Shown: in pieces, positions 1-8,273 of the stretch
Layout of the letters: each line of letters starts with the position of its first letter
How positions within the stretch are numbered: the first letter of the stretch is position 1
NCBI GenBank assembly: GCA_023428265.1
Contig: JAEYYW010000157.1
Span: forward strand, 1-32,083
DNA: 32,083 nt
Direction of reading: 5' to 3'
Origin: Bacillota bacterium
GTDB lineage: Bacteria > Bacillota > Clostridia > Christensenellales > UMGS416
The notes under the pieces: model-generated
Database searches by the model: none
Told to the model about the DNA's origin: nothing
What the model saw: the letters and a program-made list of their open reading frames with translations, nothing else
Program-made: the position numbers and the translations under genes

Positions 1-1
1 A

Positions 2-1975
2 GCCTATGGCGCTCCGGCCAAAACGGTCAAGGTGCTGGTGCTTCTGGGGAAATTCAGCGACATGTCCAACAACCAGATCCCCAAGCCCGATGACCTGACG
101 CGCACCTACTGGACCGGCGACTTCAATGTGGCCCACTATCAGCAAATGCTGTTTGGCGATGGCTACTACACCACGCCGGAGGGCACGCGCTCCCCCACAT
201 TCCGCCAGTATTACAAGGAGCAGTCCAACGGAAACCTGAATGTGACCGGCCAGGTGCTGGGGTGGTTTGCCGCGCCGAAAGAGGCCCGGTATTACGGCCA
301 GGATTCTGGCACCAGCCACAACATTCACATTCGCGACTATGTGACCGACATCGTCGGCGCCGCGTTGGACTCCGGCGTGGATCTTTCCGATTATGACATG
401 GAGGATCCATATGATCTGGATGGCGACGGCGACCTGGATGAGCCGGACGGCATCGTGGACCATCTGATGGTGATCTTCCCCGGCATTGGCCAGGAAGCAG
501 GCGGCGGCGTGCTGGGTGACGACGCGATCTGGTCTCACAGCTCCACAGTGGACGTGAACCCTGTGGTGCTGCCCAACAACGGCAACCAGACCGCGATCTA
601 CGGCTACACCACCGAGCCGGAAAACGGCGCGGTGGGCGTGTTTGCCCATGAGTTCGTCCATGATCTGGGCATCCCCGATGATTATGACACCGCCTACACC
701 GCCGACGGTGACATCGTGGAATACTGGTCCATCATGGGCAGCGGCAGCTGGGCCGGCGCACCGGGCGGATCGATGCCCTCCGGCATCAACCCCTACAGCC
801 GCATCCTGCTGGGCCTGATGCATGGCGGAAACTGGATCAACTGGGCCATGCAGGATTTCAACACGCTGACCAAGGTGAGCACGGCGCTCGACACTGCCAG
901 CATGAACACCGGTAACCTGCAGGCAGTCCTGGTGAAAATGCCGAAGGAAAAGAACACGCTGTTCCTCAACAAGCCCTTTGAGGGCCTGCAGGAGTTCTAC
1001 GGCGGCACCGGCTCCGAGATAGACAACTCAATGGCGCTATCGCTGGACCTGACCGGCAAATCCTCCGCCACACTCACCTATAACGTGTGGTATGACATTG
1101 AGGAAAACTGGGACGCGGGCTTTGTGCAGGTTTCCCTTGACGGCTCGACGTGGACCTCGCTTTCCACGCCCAGCATGGCGGCGGACTTCCACAACCCCGA
1201 GGCCTATCCCACGATTGCGGACAGCCTGCCGGCCTATACGGGCAGCAGCAACGGCTGGATCTCCGAGACCATTGATCTGTCGGCATACGCCGGGAAGTCC
1301 ATACTGCTCCGGTTCCGCTATGCCACCGATTGGGGCACCGAGCTGGCCGGCATGTTTGTGGACAATGTGAAGGTGGTCGCCGACGGCGCAGTGGTTGCGG
1401 CGGAGAATGCCGAGACCGGCATGGGCAGCTTCACCACCGGCGGTTGGTCCGTTTCCACCGGCTCAAAGGCGGGGAACCACTACTATGTTCTGGAGTGGCG
1501 CAGCCATCTGGGTGTGGACGCCGGGCTGGCCACGCTGGCAAAGGCCCGCATCGCCAACAACAAAGGCCTGCTGATGTGGTATGTGAACACCAACTATTCC
1601 GATAACTTTGTGGGGATCCACCCCGGATACGGGCAGCTCGGTGTGGTGGACGCCACGCAGTTCGTTTATCTGAACGCCGGCCTTGGAAACGGAAATGAGA
1701 GCGGCCTGAGAACCGGGTATATGCCGTTTGTGCAGCTGCACGACGCCGCGTTCAGCCTTGTCAAGGCGCCGGATATGGACCTGTCCATTTATCCGTGGGC
1801 GAAGAACCCCAACCTGCAGGGCAAGCAGGCAGTGCCCTCATTCAGCGATACGCAGTCCTGGTTCAGCGTCAAGTCGCCCTATAGCGGCCTGAAGCTGCCG
1901 GCATGCGGTTTGACGGTCCGCGTGACCGGCAGCGCCGCCGACGATTCCAGGGGCTCCGTCATCATCTCCAGGTAA
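2..1975 (+). CDS. M6-family secreted zinc metalloprotease (immune inhibitor A-like), 5' end outside window
   Basis: The reading frame is open from base 2, so the gene starts upstream; the GTG at 32 is internal, because the residues before it (AYGAPAKTVK) continue the usual M6 beta strand KVLVLLGKFSDM. A zinc motif HEFVHDLGIPDDYD is encoded at about 647-688, followed by the SIMGSG Met-turn region near 731. An Asp-rich DLDGDGDLDEPDG segment near 415-455 resembles the calcium-binding loop of the family. The C-terminal half holds a jelly-roll, MAM-like beta domain (about 1010-1380). Family members are exported proteases that degrade extracellular proteins. The visible C-terminus has no LPXTG-type anchor, so secretion without wall anchoring is inferred. 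The signal peptide and propeptide are not in the window. Confidence 0.88.
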   Translation, partial: AYGAPAKTVKVLVLLGKFSDMSNNQIPKPDDLTRTYWTGDFNVAHYQQMLFGDGYYTTPEGTRSPTFRQYYKEQSNGNLNVTGQVLGWFAAPKEARYYGQDSGTSHNIHIRDYVTDIVGAALDSGVDLSDYDMEDPYDLDGDGDLDEPDGIVDHLMVIFPGIGQEAGGGVLGDDAIWSHSSTVDVNPVVLPNNGNQTAIYGYTTEPENGAVGVFAHEFVHDLGIPDDYDTAYTADGDIVEYWSIMGSGSWAGAPGGSMPSGINPYSRILLGLMHGGNWINWAMQDFNTLTKVSTALDTASMNTGNLQAVLVKMPKEKNTLFLNKPFEGLQEFYGGTGSEIDNSMALSLDLTGKSSATLTYNVWYDIEENWDAGFVQVSLDGSTWTSLSTPSMAADFHNPEAYPTIADSLPAYTGSSNGWISETIDLSAYAGKSILLRFRYATDWGTELAGMFVDNVKVVADGAVVAAENAETGMGSFTTGGWSVSTGSKAGNHYYVLEWRSHLGVDAGLATLAKARIANNKGLLMWYVNTNYSDNFVGIHPGYGQLGVVDATQFVYLNAGLGNGNESGLRTGYMPFVQLHDAAFSLVKAPDMDLSIYPWAKNPNLQGKQAVPSFSDTQSWFSVKSPYSGLKLPACGLTVRVTGSAADDSRGSVIISR

Positions 1976-1989
1976 CGCTTCTGGTGTGT

Positions 1990-2027
1990 CGAAACGCCTC
2001 TTGCCATTGTGGGCAGGAGGCGTTTCG
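1990..2027 (+). terminator. Intrinsic terminator after the M6 protease gene
   Basis: An 11-bp perfect stem (1990-2000 with 2017-2027, CGAAACGCCTC) carries a further inner TGCC/GGCA pairing. The following T run is short and interrupted (TTTCGG), so efficiency may be moderate. It separates the protease from the kinase-like gene. Confidence 0.65.
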
Positions 2028-2053
2028 TTTCGGTTGCGTCCATTTTATGATTT

Positions 2054-2082
2054 TCGCCATATTGGTGGAAATGTTGTATAAT
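2054..2082 (+). promoter_or_regulatory. Sigma-A-like promoter for the kinase-like/macro/vWA gene run
   Basis: A perfect TATAAT lies at 2077-2082, with a weak -35 (TCGCCA, 4/6) 17 bp upstream at 2054-2059. It sits about 45 bp before the ATG at 2129. No other strong promoter is seen in the short gaps before the two downstream genes. Confidence 0.6.
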
Positions 2083-2128
2083 GAATACAAAATACCTCCT
2101 GGCCCGCAGCGGCAAAGAGGGCTGAAGA

Positions 2129-4072
2129 ATGACAGAATTCTACTCCGATCAATCCATCCAGATCCTGGAGAATATGTCGGACGCATATTTCTCCGTAGAC
2201 GCCGAGTGGAAAGTTTTATACGCGAACCGAAGGGCCGAGTGGTACTGGGGCATTGGCCGCAATGAGCTGATCGGCCACTTGTTGTGGGATGTGTTTCCGC
2301 CGGACAAACTCCTCAAGGGAGTGCAGGAGATGACCCGCTCCATGCAGAACCGCACGCCGGCTTCCTTTGAGACATTCTCCCCGGTTGTGAAAGGCTATGT
2401 GGAGGTCAATTCGTATCCCAACAAGTTCGGCGGGATTGACGTATACTTCCACAACATCACCGACCGCAGAATGGCGGAAGACGCCAGGCAGACCAACGAC
2501 CAGATGCTGCGCCTGGCCATTGACGCCACCGGGATCGGGTTTTGGGAGTGGGACCTGATCACAGACAGGTTCACCACGATCTACTGCTCGCCCAACATGC
2601 CGACGGAATGGCATGACGGCACTCTGGAGGAGACTCTGGCCACCGTGCATCCTGACGACCGCAGTGGCGTGCTGAAGGCGTTGATGGATGCCAAGCGCAC
2701 CGACCGGCGCTATCTTTGTGAATACCGGCGGGTTTTGCCGGACGGCGCGGTGGTGTGGATCGACGCCCGCGGAGAGATCATCCACAGCATGCAGGGGCAG
2801 CCGGTGCGCCTGCTCGGCATCAACCGCGATGTCACGGAGCAGAAGCGCAAGCAGCGGCAGGAGGAGTTGTTGCGCGAGGCGGAAGAAATGGCCCTGCGGG
2901 AAAAAGAGTTGCTGGAGATTCTGGACGCTGCCTCTGACGGAAGCTGGATCATTGACGTTTCCAAGAAGCTGAAAACCAGTTCAGACGAGTGGAAAAAGCT
3001 CCGCGGCTCGGAGGGGTTTGGCCCCCATGAAGATTTCCTGCTTGAGTTTGAGGCGATCCATCCGGAAGACAGGGAGTATGTGAGAGCGAGCATCCGGGAA
3101 GCATTTGCCAGCCGCCTGGACAGAGGTGAGCTGGAATACCGGATGAAAACGGCAAGCGGTGATCACATCTGGGTGCTTTCCAGGGCCAAGCTGACTTACC
3201 ACCCCGATGGCACGCCGCACAAGATGTATGGAGTCAGCACCGACGTCTCCCGGCGCAAGGAGATGGAGCGGGTGATCCGCGACAAGAACCAGCTGGTGCT
3301 CAGTTTTCTTGCCAATGTCTCCCAGGAGTTCAAAACGCCTCTCACGGTGCTGCTGCTGGCGCTCGATTTGTTCGAATCCCATTTCGAACAGGCAAACTGC
3401 CAGAGTGGGGCAAGGCTTGCCCGTGACTACAAGGTGGTCCGGCAAAACGTTTACCGCATGCAAAAGCTGGTGAACAACCTGCTGGATATCACGCGGCTGG
3501 ATGCCGGGCTGATGGGCCTGCGGGTGGTCCGCTCGGATGTGGCGGAGCTGGTGCGCGAGCTGGTGGAAGCCGTAAGGGGCACTGTGTTCAGCCGCAACAT
3601 CACGATCGGTTATGACCGGCAGGGTGAGGCGCTTGTCGCGCCGATGGATCCGGACAAGCTACGGCGCATTCTACTGAACCTGCTCACCAACGCTGTGAAG
3701 TTTTCCCGGCCAGGCGGCCACATCGGCGTTGGCTTGAAAATGAGCGGCAGCGGCGTGCTGCTGTCGGTGAAGGATGATGGGCCAGGCATTCCCGCGGAAA
3801 TTCAAGGCGTGCTGTTTGAGCGGTTCCGCCAGCTTGACAGGCCGATGACCAGAGACAAGGAAGGCTGTTGCGTCGGCCTGGCGCTGACCAAGGCGCTGGT
3901 GGAGCTGCTTGGCGGCAGGATATGGTTCCAGACAAGCCCCGGCGCAGGCACCGAGTTTTTCGTGGAGTTGCCGGTGCTCTCCGAGGAAAGCACCCGCGAC
4001 AGCTTTGTGGTGGAAAGCATGCAGCTGAACCGGGTGGTGGAGATGGAGTTTTCCGATGTGCTGCTGCAATGA
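2129..4072 (+). CDS. Multi-PAS sensor histidine-kinase-like protein lacking the phospho-acceptor His
   Basis: A 647-residue soluble protein with no signal peptide or membrane segment. It has three PAS domains (about residues 5-115, 127-240 and 262-375), a helical linker around 240-260, a HisKA-like dimerisation helix (about 388-450) and a HATPase_c domain (about 500-620). The ATPase N-box (LLNLLTNAVKF), G1 box (DDGPGIP) and F box (FERFRQ) are present. The G2 box reads GCCVGLAL, with the second Gly changed. The H-box reads NVSQEFKTPL: the residue that is His in active kinases is Gln399 (codon CAG, 3323-3325). No response regulator is adjacent. The ATG follows an AAAGAGG site. The architecture is certain; autophosphorylation is doubtful, so it may be a pseudokinase or an allosteric partner of another kinase. 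Confidence 0.85.
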   Translation: MTEFYSDQSIQILENMSDAYFSVDAEWKVLYANRRAEWYWGIGRNELIGHLLWDVFPPDKLLKGVQEMTRSMQNRTPASFETFSPVVKGYVEVNSYPNKFGGIDVYFHNITDRRMAEDARQTNDQMLRLAIDATGIGFWEWDLITDRFTTIYCSPNMPTEWHDGTLEETLATVHPDDRSGVLKALMDAKRTDRRYLCEYRRVLPDGAVVWIDARGEIIHSMQGQPVRLLGINRDVTEQKRKQRQEELLREAEEMALREKELLEILDAASDGSWIIDVSKKLKTSSDEWKKLRGSEGFGPHEDFLLEFEAIHPEDREYVRASIREAFASRLDRGELEYRMKTASGDHIWVLSRAKLTYHPDGTPHKMYGVSTDVSRRKEMERVIRDKNQLVLSFLANVSQEFKTPLTVLLLALDLFESHFEQANCQSGARLARDYKVVRQNVYRMQKLVNNLLDITRLDAGLMGLRVVRSDVAELVRELVEAVRGTVFSRNITIGYDRQGEALVAPMDPDKLRRILLNLLTNAVKFSRPGGHIGVGLKMSGSGVLLSVKDDGPGIPAEIQGVLFERFRQLDRPMTRDKEGCCVGLALTKALVELLGGRIWFQTSPGAGTEFFVELPVLSEESTRDSFVVESMQLNRVVEMEFSDVLLQ

Positions 4073-4087
4073 AACAGGGAGGGCGCC

Positions 4088-5104
4088 ATGCCGCTGCAAA
4101 TAGTGCGCAATGACATCACCAGGATGGAGGCGGACGCCATCGTGAACGCCGCCAACCGGTCGCTCCAGATGGGCGGCGGTGTGTGCGGGGCGATCTTTGC
4201 CGCTGCCGGGGCCAGCGAGCTGCAGGCCGAGTGTGACCGGATCGGGGGCTGTGAAACCGGCGATGCGGTGATCACCGGGGGCGGCCGGCTGCCCGCCCGC
4301 CACATCATCCACGCCGTGGGCCCGGTGTGGCAGGGCGGCGGCCATGGGGAGGAGGCGCAGCTGCGCAGCTGTTACCGCAGCGCGTTGGAGCTTGCCGCCA
4401 GGCACCGGTTGAAATCAGTCGCTTTCCCGCTGATCTCCTCCGGCATCTACGGTTACCCGAAGGATCAGGCGCTGCGCGTGGCTGTGTCTGCAATTGAGGA
4501 TTTCCTGGCCGGGCACGAGATGCAGGTTTCACTGGTCGTGTTTGACCGGCAGTCTTTTCAGATCGGCGAGGCGTTGTTTACCGACATTGCCCGCTATATT
4601 GACGACAACTACGCCGACCAAAGCCTGCTCCGAGACCGGAGGCGCCGCCCGCCGCAGGGCGAGGGGCTTTTGGAAAAACAGGTGCTGTCGCTGCGCACAG
4701 AGTCGTTGGCACCGGCTCCGGCACTCGTGCCGGTGGGCGGCCTGCAGGACGCGCTGGACGGCCTGGACATTTCCTTTTCCGAGTCTCTGCTGAAGCTGAT
4801 CGACCAGCGCGGCATGACCGATGTGGAGGTTTATAAGCGGGCCAACCTGAACAGGAAGCTTTTTTCAAAGATCCGCTCCGGCAAGGGCTACAACCCCAGC
4901 AAGCCGACGGCCGTCGCGCTGGCTGTCGCCCTCAGGCTGAATCTGGACGAAATGAGCGGCCTGCTGGGCCGTGCGGGGTATGCGCTTTCCCCCAGCAGCA
5001 AGGCGGATGTGATCCTCCGTTACTTCATAGAGCGCGGCAACTACAACATCCACGAGATCAACGAGGCGCTTTTCGCCTTCGACCAGGCTCTGCTGGGCGG
5101 GTGA
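4088..5104 (+). CDS. Macro-domain protein with C-terminal helical, HTH-like domain
   Basis: Residues 1-165 form a macro domain that starts almost at the N-terminus (IVRNDITRMEADAIVNAANRS). It has the Gly-rich GGGVCGAIF loop and ISSGIYGYP phosphate loop that bind ADP-ribose. Macro domains remove ADP-ribose from proteins or nucleic acids, deacetylate O-acetyl-ADP-ribose, or only bind the ligand; the sequence does not decide which. Residues about 225-338 form a second, helical domain (FSESLLKLIDQRGMTDVEVY... to the C-terminus). I remember this domain from clostridial proteins, where it occurs with various N-terminal partners; it looks HTH-like. The ATG follows GGGAGG and lies 15 bp after the kinase-like gene, so co-transcription is likely. 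Confidence 0.82.
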   Translation: MPLQIVRNDITRMEADAIVNAANRSLQMGGGVCGAIFAAAGASELQAECDRIGGCETGDAVITGGGRLPARHIIHAVGPVWQGGGHGEEAQLRSCYRSALELAARHRLKSVAFPLISSGIYGYPKDQALRVAVSAIEDFLAGHEMQVSLVVFDRQSFQIGEALFTDIARYIDDNYADQSLLRDRRRRPPQGEGLLEKQVLSLRTESLAPAPALVPVGGLQDALDGLDISFSESLLKLIDQRGMTDVEVYKRANLNRKLFSKIRSGKGYNPSKPTAVALAVALRLNLDEMSGLLGRAGYALSPSSKADVILRYFIERGNYNIHEINEALFAFDQALLGG

Positions 5105-5181
5105 AATGTCGCTTCGCAGGCGACCACCGGCTCGAGACCCTGTGGTATCCTTGCGCCATCAAGCGCGAGGAGGCACACGAA

Positions 5182-5826
5182 ATGAAAAAGGGTTTGACGG
5201 AGCTGGTATTTATTCTGGACCGCAGCGGTTCCATGGCCGGTCTGGAGGCCGACACGATCGGTGGGTTCAACGCAATGCTCAAAAAGCAACGGGAGGCGCC
5301 CGGCGAGGCCGTGGTCACCACGGTGCTGTTTGACCACAACGTAGAGCTGCTGCACGATCGCATCAGCATCGGGGGCGTCGGGCCCATCACGGACAAAGAA
5401 TATTATGTGGGCGGCAGCACAGCGCTGCTGGACGCCATCGGCATGTCGATCCGCAAGATCGCAAACGCCCAAAAACACACCAGTGAAGACCTGCGGGCAG
5501 AGAAGGTGCTCTTCGTGATCACCACCGACGGCATGGAAAACGCCAGCAGGGAGTATACTTATGACAAGGTGAAGGAACTGGTGGAGTTGGAGCAAACCAA
5601 ATACGGCTGGGAGTTTGTGTTTCTCGGCGCCAACATCGACGCGATTTCCACTGCTGCCAGGATGGGCATCGGGGCGGACCGCGCCGCCAATTATCACGCC
5701 GACAGCATGGGCACCCAGGTCAACTATGACGCCGTGAGCGAGCTGGTGAGCTCTGTGCGGGCCAACGCGCCGGTGGGTGCGGTGTGGAAGGAGCGGATCG
5801 ACCGGGACTATCAACGGAAGCGGTGA
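5182..5826 (+). CDS. von Willebrand factor type A domain protein
   Basis: A 214-residue protein that is essentially one vWA domain. The metal-ion-dependent adhesion site is intact: DRSGS (residues 13-17), the Thr of GGSTALLDAIG and the Asp of ITTDGMENAS. It lacks a signal peptide and membrane segment, so it is probably a cytoplasmic protein-binding module rather than an adhesin. I chose the ATG at 5182 because GAGGAGG stands 10 bp upstream; the frame is open back to a GTG at 5101 that has no such site and overlaps the macro gene. The gap of 77 bp and common direction suggest a unit with the kinase-like and macro-domain genes, perhaps an ADP-ribose-linked stress function (inference). Confidence 0.85.
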   Translation: MKKGLTELVFILDRSGSMAGLEADTIGGFNAMLKKQREAPGEAVVTTVLFDHNVELLHDRISIGGVGPITDKEYYVGGSTALLDAIGMSIRKIANAQKHTSEDLRAEKVLFVITTDGMENASREYTYDKVKELVELEQTKYGWEFVFLGANIDAISTAARMGIGADRAANYHADSMGTQVNYDAVSELVSSVRANAPVGAVWKERIDRDYQRKR

Positions 5827-5854
5827 GATGCAGAACCACCGCAACCGAAACCGC

Positions 5855-5883
5855 TTTACATTCGTTGCGGCAAGAGCTATAAT
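5855..5883 (+). promoter_or_regulatory. Strong sigma-A promoter for the T-box/synthetase transcript
   Basis: TTTACA (5855-5860), a 17-bp spacer and TATAAT (5878-5883) match the consensus in 11 of 12 bases. The predicted start at about 5890 is immediately before the T-box stem I. Confidence 0.85.
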
Positions 5884-5889
5884 ACAGAC

Positions 5890-6186
5890 CAATTCCACAG
5901 AGCAAATGCGGCGAAAAGGGATAGTAGGCCCATCCTGAGCCCCCACAGAGAGCCCCGGTGCTGAGAACGGGCAGGGCGCAGCGGACCGAACAGGCCTTGG
6001 AGCAGTGGGCTGAGCCTGACAGACAGGGGTAGGCCGCACCGGGAGCACCCGTTATCGTGCCCGTGCATCCCGAAGGGTTCGGTGTGCACATGAGGCCGCC
6101 GCCGCAAGGCGCCGGCAAACCGGGGTGGTATCACGAAGCAATGGCTCTCGTCCCCAGGCAATGGCCTGGAGACGGGAGCTTTTTTT
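5890..6186 (+). promoter_or_regulatory. T-box riboswitch (tRNA-sensing leader)
   Basis: Stem I hallmarks occur in order: the loop-E strand AGTA (5923-5926), AGAGAG (5947-5952), the GTGCTGAGA distal loop, and GAA (5988-5990) opposite AGTA. The T-box GGGGTGGTATCACG (6122-6135) contains TGGT, which would pair with a tRNA ending ACCA. A terminator at 6144-6186 competes with the antiterminator, since CGTCCCC in its 5' arm can pair with the T-box. Uncharged tRNA should stabilise the antiterminator and switch on the synthetase gene. The specifier by position is CAG (5991-5993), not the ATG expected for methionine. Confidence 0.85.
6144..6186 (+). terminator. T-box regulated intrinsic terminator
   Basis: The outer stem GCTCTCGTC/GACGGGAGC (one T-G pair) and the inner stem CCAGGC/GCCTGG close over a small loop. 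Seven T residues follow at 6180-6186. It lies 34 bp before the ATG of the synthetase gene. Confidence 0.88.
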
Positions 6187-6219
6187 ATCTGCATATGGCG
6201 ATGATCAGGAGGAAAGGGA

Positions 6220-8214
6220 ATGGAAACAACCGCGAATGACAACAAAAGGCCTGCGTTCCCCAAGCGGGCCATCGTGACGGCGGGCATGCCTTATGGCAAC
6301 AAGGACCTGCATTTGGGGCACATCGGGGGCGTCTTTGTGCCGGCGGACTGTTACGCCCGGTTCTTGCGCGACCGCATCGGGAAGGAGAACGTGATCTTCG
6401 TGTCCGGCACCGATTGCTACGGCTCGCCGATTCTGGAGAGCTGGCGCAGGCTCCGCGAGCAGGAGGGCTATGAGGGCACGCTGGAAGACTATGTGGCAGG
6501 CTACCACGCCCGGCAAAGGCAGGTGCTGGATGCCTATCACATCAGCCTCACCCTCTATGGCGCGTCGGCGCTGGGCCGCGCGGGCCAGATCCACCGGCAG
6601 ATGACCGAGGAGTTCATCACCGGCCTGCATCGCCACGGGCATCTTGTGAAGCTCACCACGCAGCAGTTTTATGACCCGGAGCGGGGCGTGTTTCTGAATG
6701 GCCGGCAGGTGGTGGGGCGCTGCCCCATCGAGGGCTGCGCCTCCGAGCAAGGCTATGCCGACGAGTGCTCGCTGGGTCACTCCTATCTGCCCAGCGAGCT
6801 CATCAACCCCAAAAGCACACTGACCGGTCAGACGCCGGAGATGCGCGACGTGGAAAACTGGTACTTCAAGCTGGATGAGTTTCACGCTCTGCTGGAGCAG
6901 TGGCTGGATGATTACGCCGCCCGGCCCACCAGCCGGCCATTTGCCACCAGGAGCATGGCGGAGTTTATGGAAAAGCCCGCCGTGCACATCAAGCGCGACC
7001 GATGGGAGGAAGTGGAGCCCCTGCGGGCAGCCTTGCCGCCGCACACGCTGGCGGATGAGGAGGGGAAAAGCTCCTTCACGCTGGTGTTTGAGCGTCTCGC
7101 CCAGCGGGAGGAAGCCTGCAGGCAGCTGAGCGGCGCCGGCGTGCGCTACCGCACCGGCAAGGCGCTGGTGCCCTTCCGGCTCACCGGCAACATCAGCTGG
7201 GGTGTGCCGGCGCCGGCGATGGAGGGGCTGGAGGGCCTCACCGTTTGGGTGTGGCCGGAGTCGCTCTGGGCGCCCATTTCCTTCACTCGCGCGGCGCTGG
7301 AGAGCCGCGGCGAAGCCCAGGAGCACTGGCGGCAGTGGTGGTGCAGCAAGGAAGTTGCCGTCTATCAGTTCATAGGGCAGGACAATGTGTATTTCTATGG
7401 GCCGGCGGAAATGGCGATGTTTCTGGGCCAGCAGGGGCCAGACCCGGTGGCCGACCCGCCGGAGGGCCAGCTGCAGCTGCCGGATCTCATTGTGAACAAC
7501 CATCTGCTCTTTCTGGACAAAAAGGCCAGCAGCAGCGGCAAGATCAAGCCGCCCACCGCCGGGCAGCTGCTCGACTACTACACGCCGGAGCAGCTGCGCA
7601 TGCACTTCCTTGGCCTGGGGCTGGGCATCCGCAGCGTGGGCTTCAAGCCCAAGCCGCTGAACCCCGCCGCCGATCCCAGGCAGGCTGATCCTGTGCTCAA
7701 GGAGGGCAACCTGCTCACCAACGTGCTGAACCGGGCTATCCGCTCCTGCTTTTACACGGCCCAGAAGTATTATGGCGGCCGGCACCCGGCGGGCCCCGTG
7801 TCAGAAGATGTGCTGGAAGAGGCGAAGAGCTGCGTGCTGGAGTATGAGCGGCTGATGCACCGCTGCGAGCTGCACAACGTGATGAGCCTGATGGACACCT
7901 ATATCCGCAATGTGAACAAGCGCTGGGCTGATCAAATGCGCCAGGCTGACACCGTGGGCGACGACGCTTTGCGCCGCCAAACGCTGACCGACGGCTTCCA
8001 CGGCGTGCGTACGGCGATCGCGCTGATGCACCCATTTGCGCCGGAGGGCACTGAAATGGCAAGGGACTATTTGAATCTGGGGGAAGACTTCTGGGATTGG
8101 GAGCGCATCCTGGAACCGCTTTCTGCGTTCTTTGATCCGGAGCGGCATGAGATGAAGTTTCTGGAGCCGCGGGTGGATTTCTTCAAAAGGCACCCGAGCC
8201 AGCTTGCGGAGTAA
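6220..8214 (+). CDS. metG: Methionyl-tRNA synthetase-like class I tRNA ligase
   Basis: A 664-residue class I synthetase of the MetRS type. The HIGH motif is HLGH (31-34) in a MetRS-type N-terminus (VTAGMPYGNKDLHLGH). A knuckle-like insertion (CPIEGC... YADECSLGHSYLPSELINPKS) follows but keeps only part of the usual Cys set. ISWGVP and the VYFYGP segment match the MetRS core. The KMSKS loop is replaced by KASSS (435-439), followed by Gly. The C-terminal anticodon-binding helices are present; no tRNA-binding EMAP-like domain is fused. AGGAGGA precedes the ATG. MetRS is the best call, but the altered KMSKS loop and the T-box whose specifier does not read ATG leave room for a secondary or specialised enzyme. 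Confidence 0.8.
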   Translation: METTANDNKRPAFPKRAIVTAGMPYGNKDLHLGHIGGVFVPADCYARFLRDRIGKENVIFVSGTDCYGSPILESWRRLREQEGYEGTLEDYVAGYHARQRQVLDAYHISLTLYGASALGRAGQIHRQMTEEFITGLHRHGHLVKLTTQQFYDPERGVFLNGRQVVGRCPIEGCASEQGYADECSLGHSYLPSELINPKSTLTGQTPEMRDVENWYFKLDEFHALLEQWLDDYAARPTSRPFATRSMAEFMEKPAVHIKRDRWEEVEPLRAALPPHTLADEEGKSSFTLVFERLAQREEACRQLSGAGVRYRTGKALVPFRLTGNISWGVPAPAMEGLEGLTVWVWPESLWAPISFTRAALESRGEAQEHWRQWWCSKEVAVYQFIGQDNVYFYGPAEMAMFLGQQGPDPVADPPEGQLQLPDLIVNNHLLFLDKKASSSGKIKPPTAGQLLDYYTPEQLRMHFLGLGLGIRSVGFKPKPLNPAADPRQADPVLKEGNLLTNVLNRAIRSCFYTAQKYYGGRHPAGPVSEDVLEEAKSCVLEYERLMHRCELHNVMSLMDTYIRNVNKRWADQMRQADTVGDDALRRQTLTDGFHGVRTAIALMHPFAPEGTEMARDYLNLGEDFWDWERILEPLSAFFDPERHEMKFLEPRVDFFKRHPSQLAE

Positions 8215-8217
8215 CAT

Positions 8218-8253
8218 CGAAGGCCCCCTTCCCAACCGGGAAGGGGGCCTTCG
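8218..8253. terminator. Terminator between convergent synthetase and adhesin genes
   Basis: A perfect 16-bp stem (8218-8233 with 8238-8253) has a 4-base loop. It is followed on the + strand by TTCTGTTT. It lies between the stop codons of both genes and could serve both directions, though the minus-strand side has no T run. Confidence 0.8.
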
Positions 8254-8273
8254 TTCTGTTTGTGATGAGTGAG

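Noticed and set aside
6205..7785. 526-codon minus-strand open frame opposite the synthetase gene
   Set aside because: Shadow of a GC-rich gene; the plus-strand product is a recognisable synthetase with catalytic motifs.
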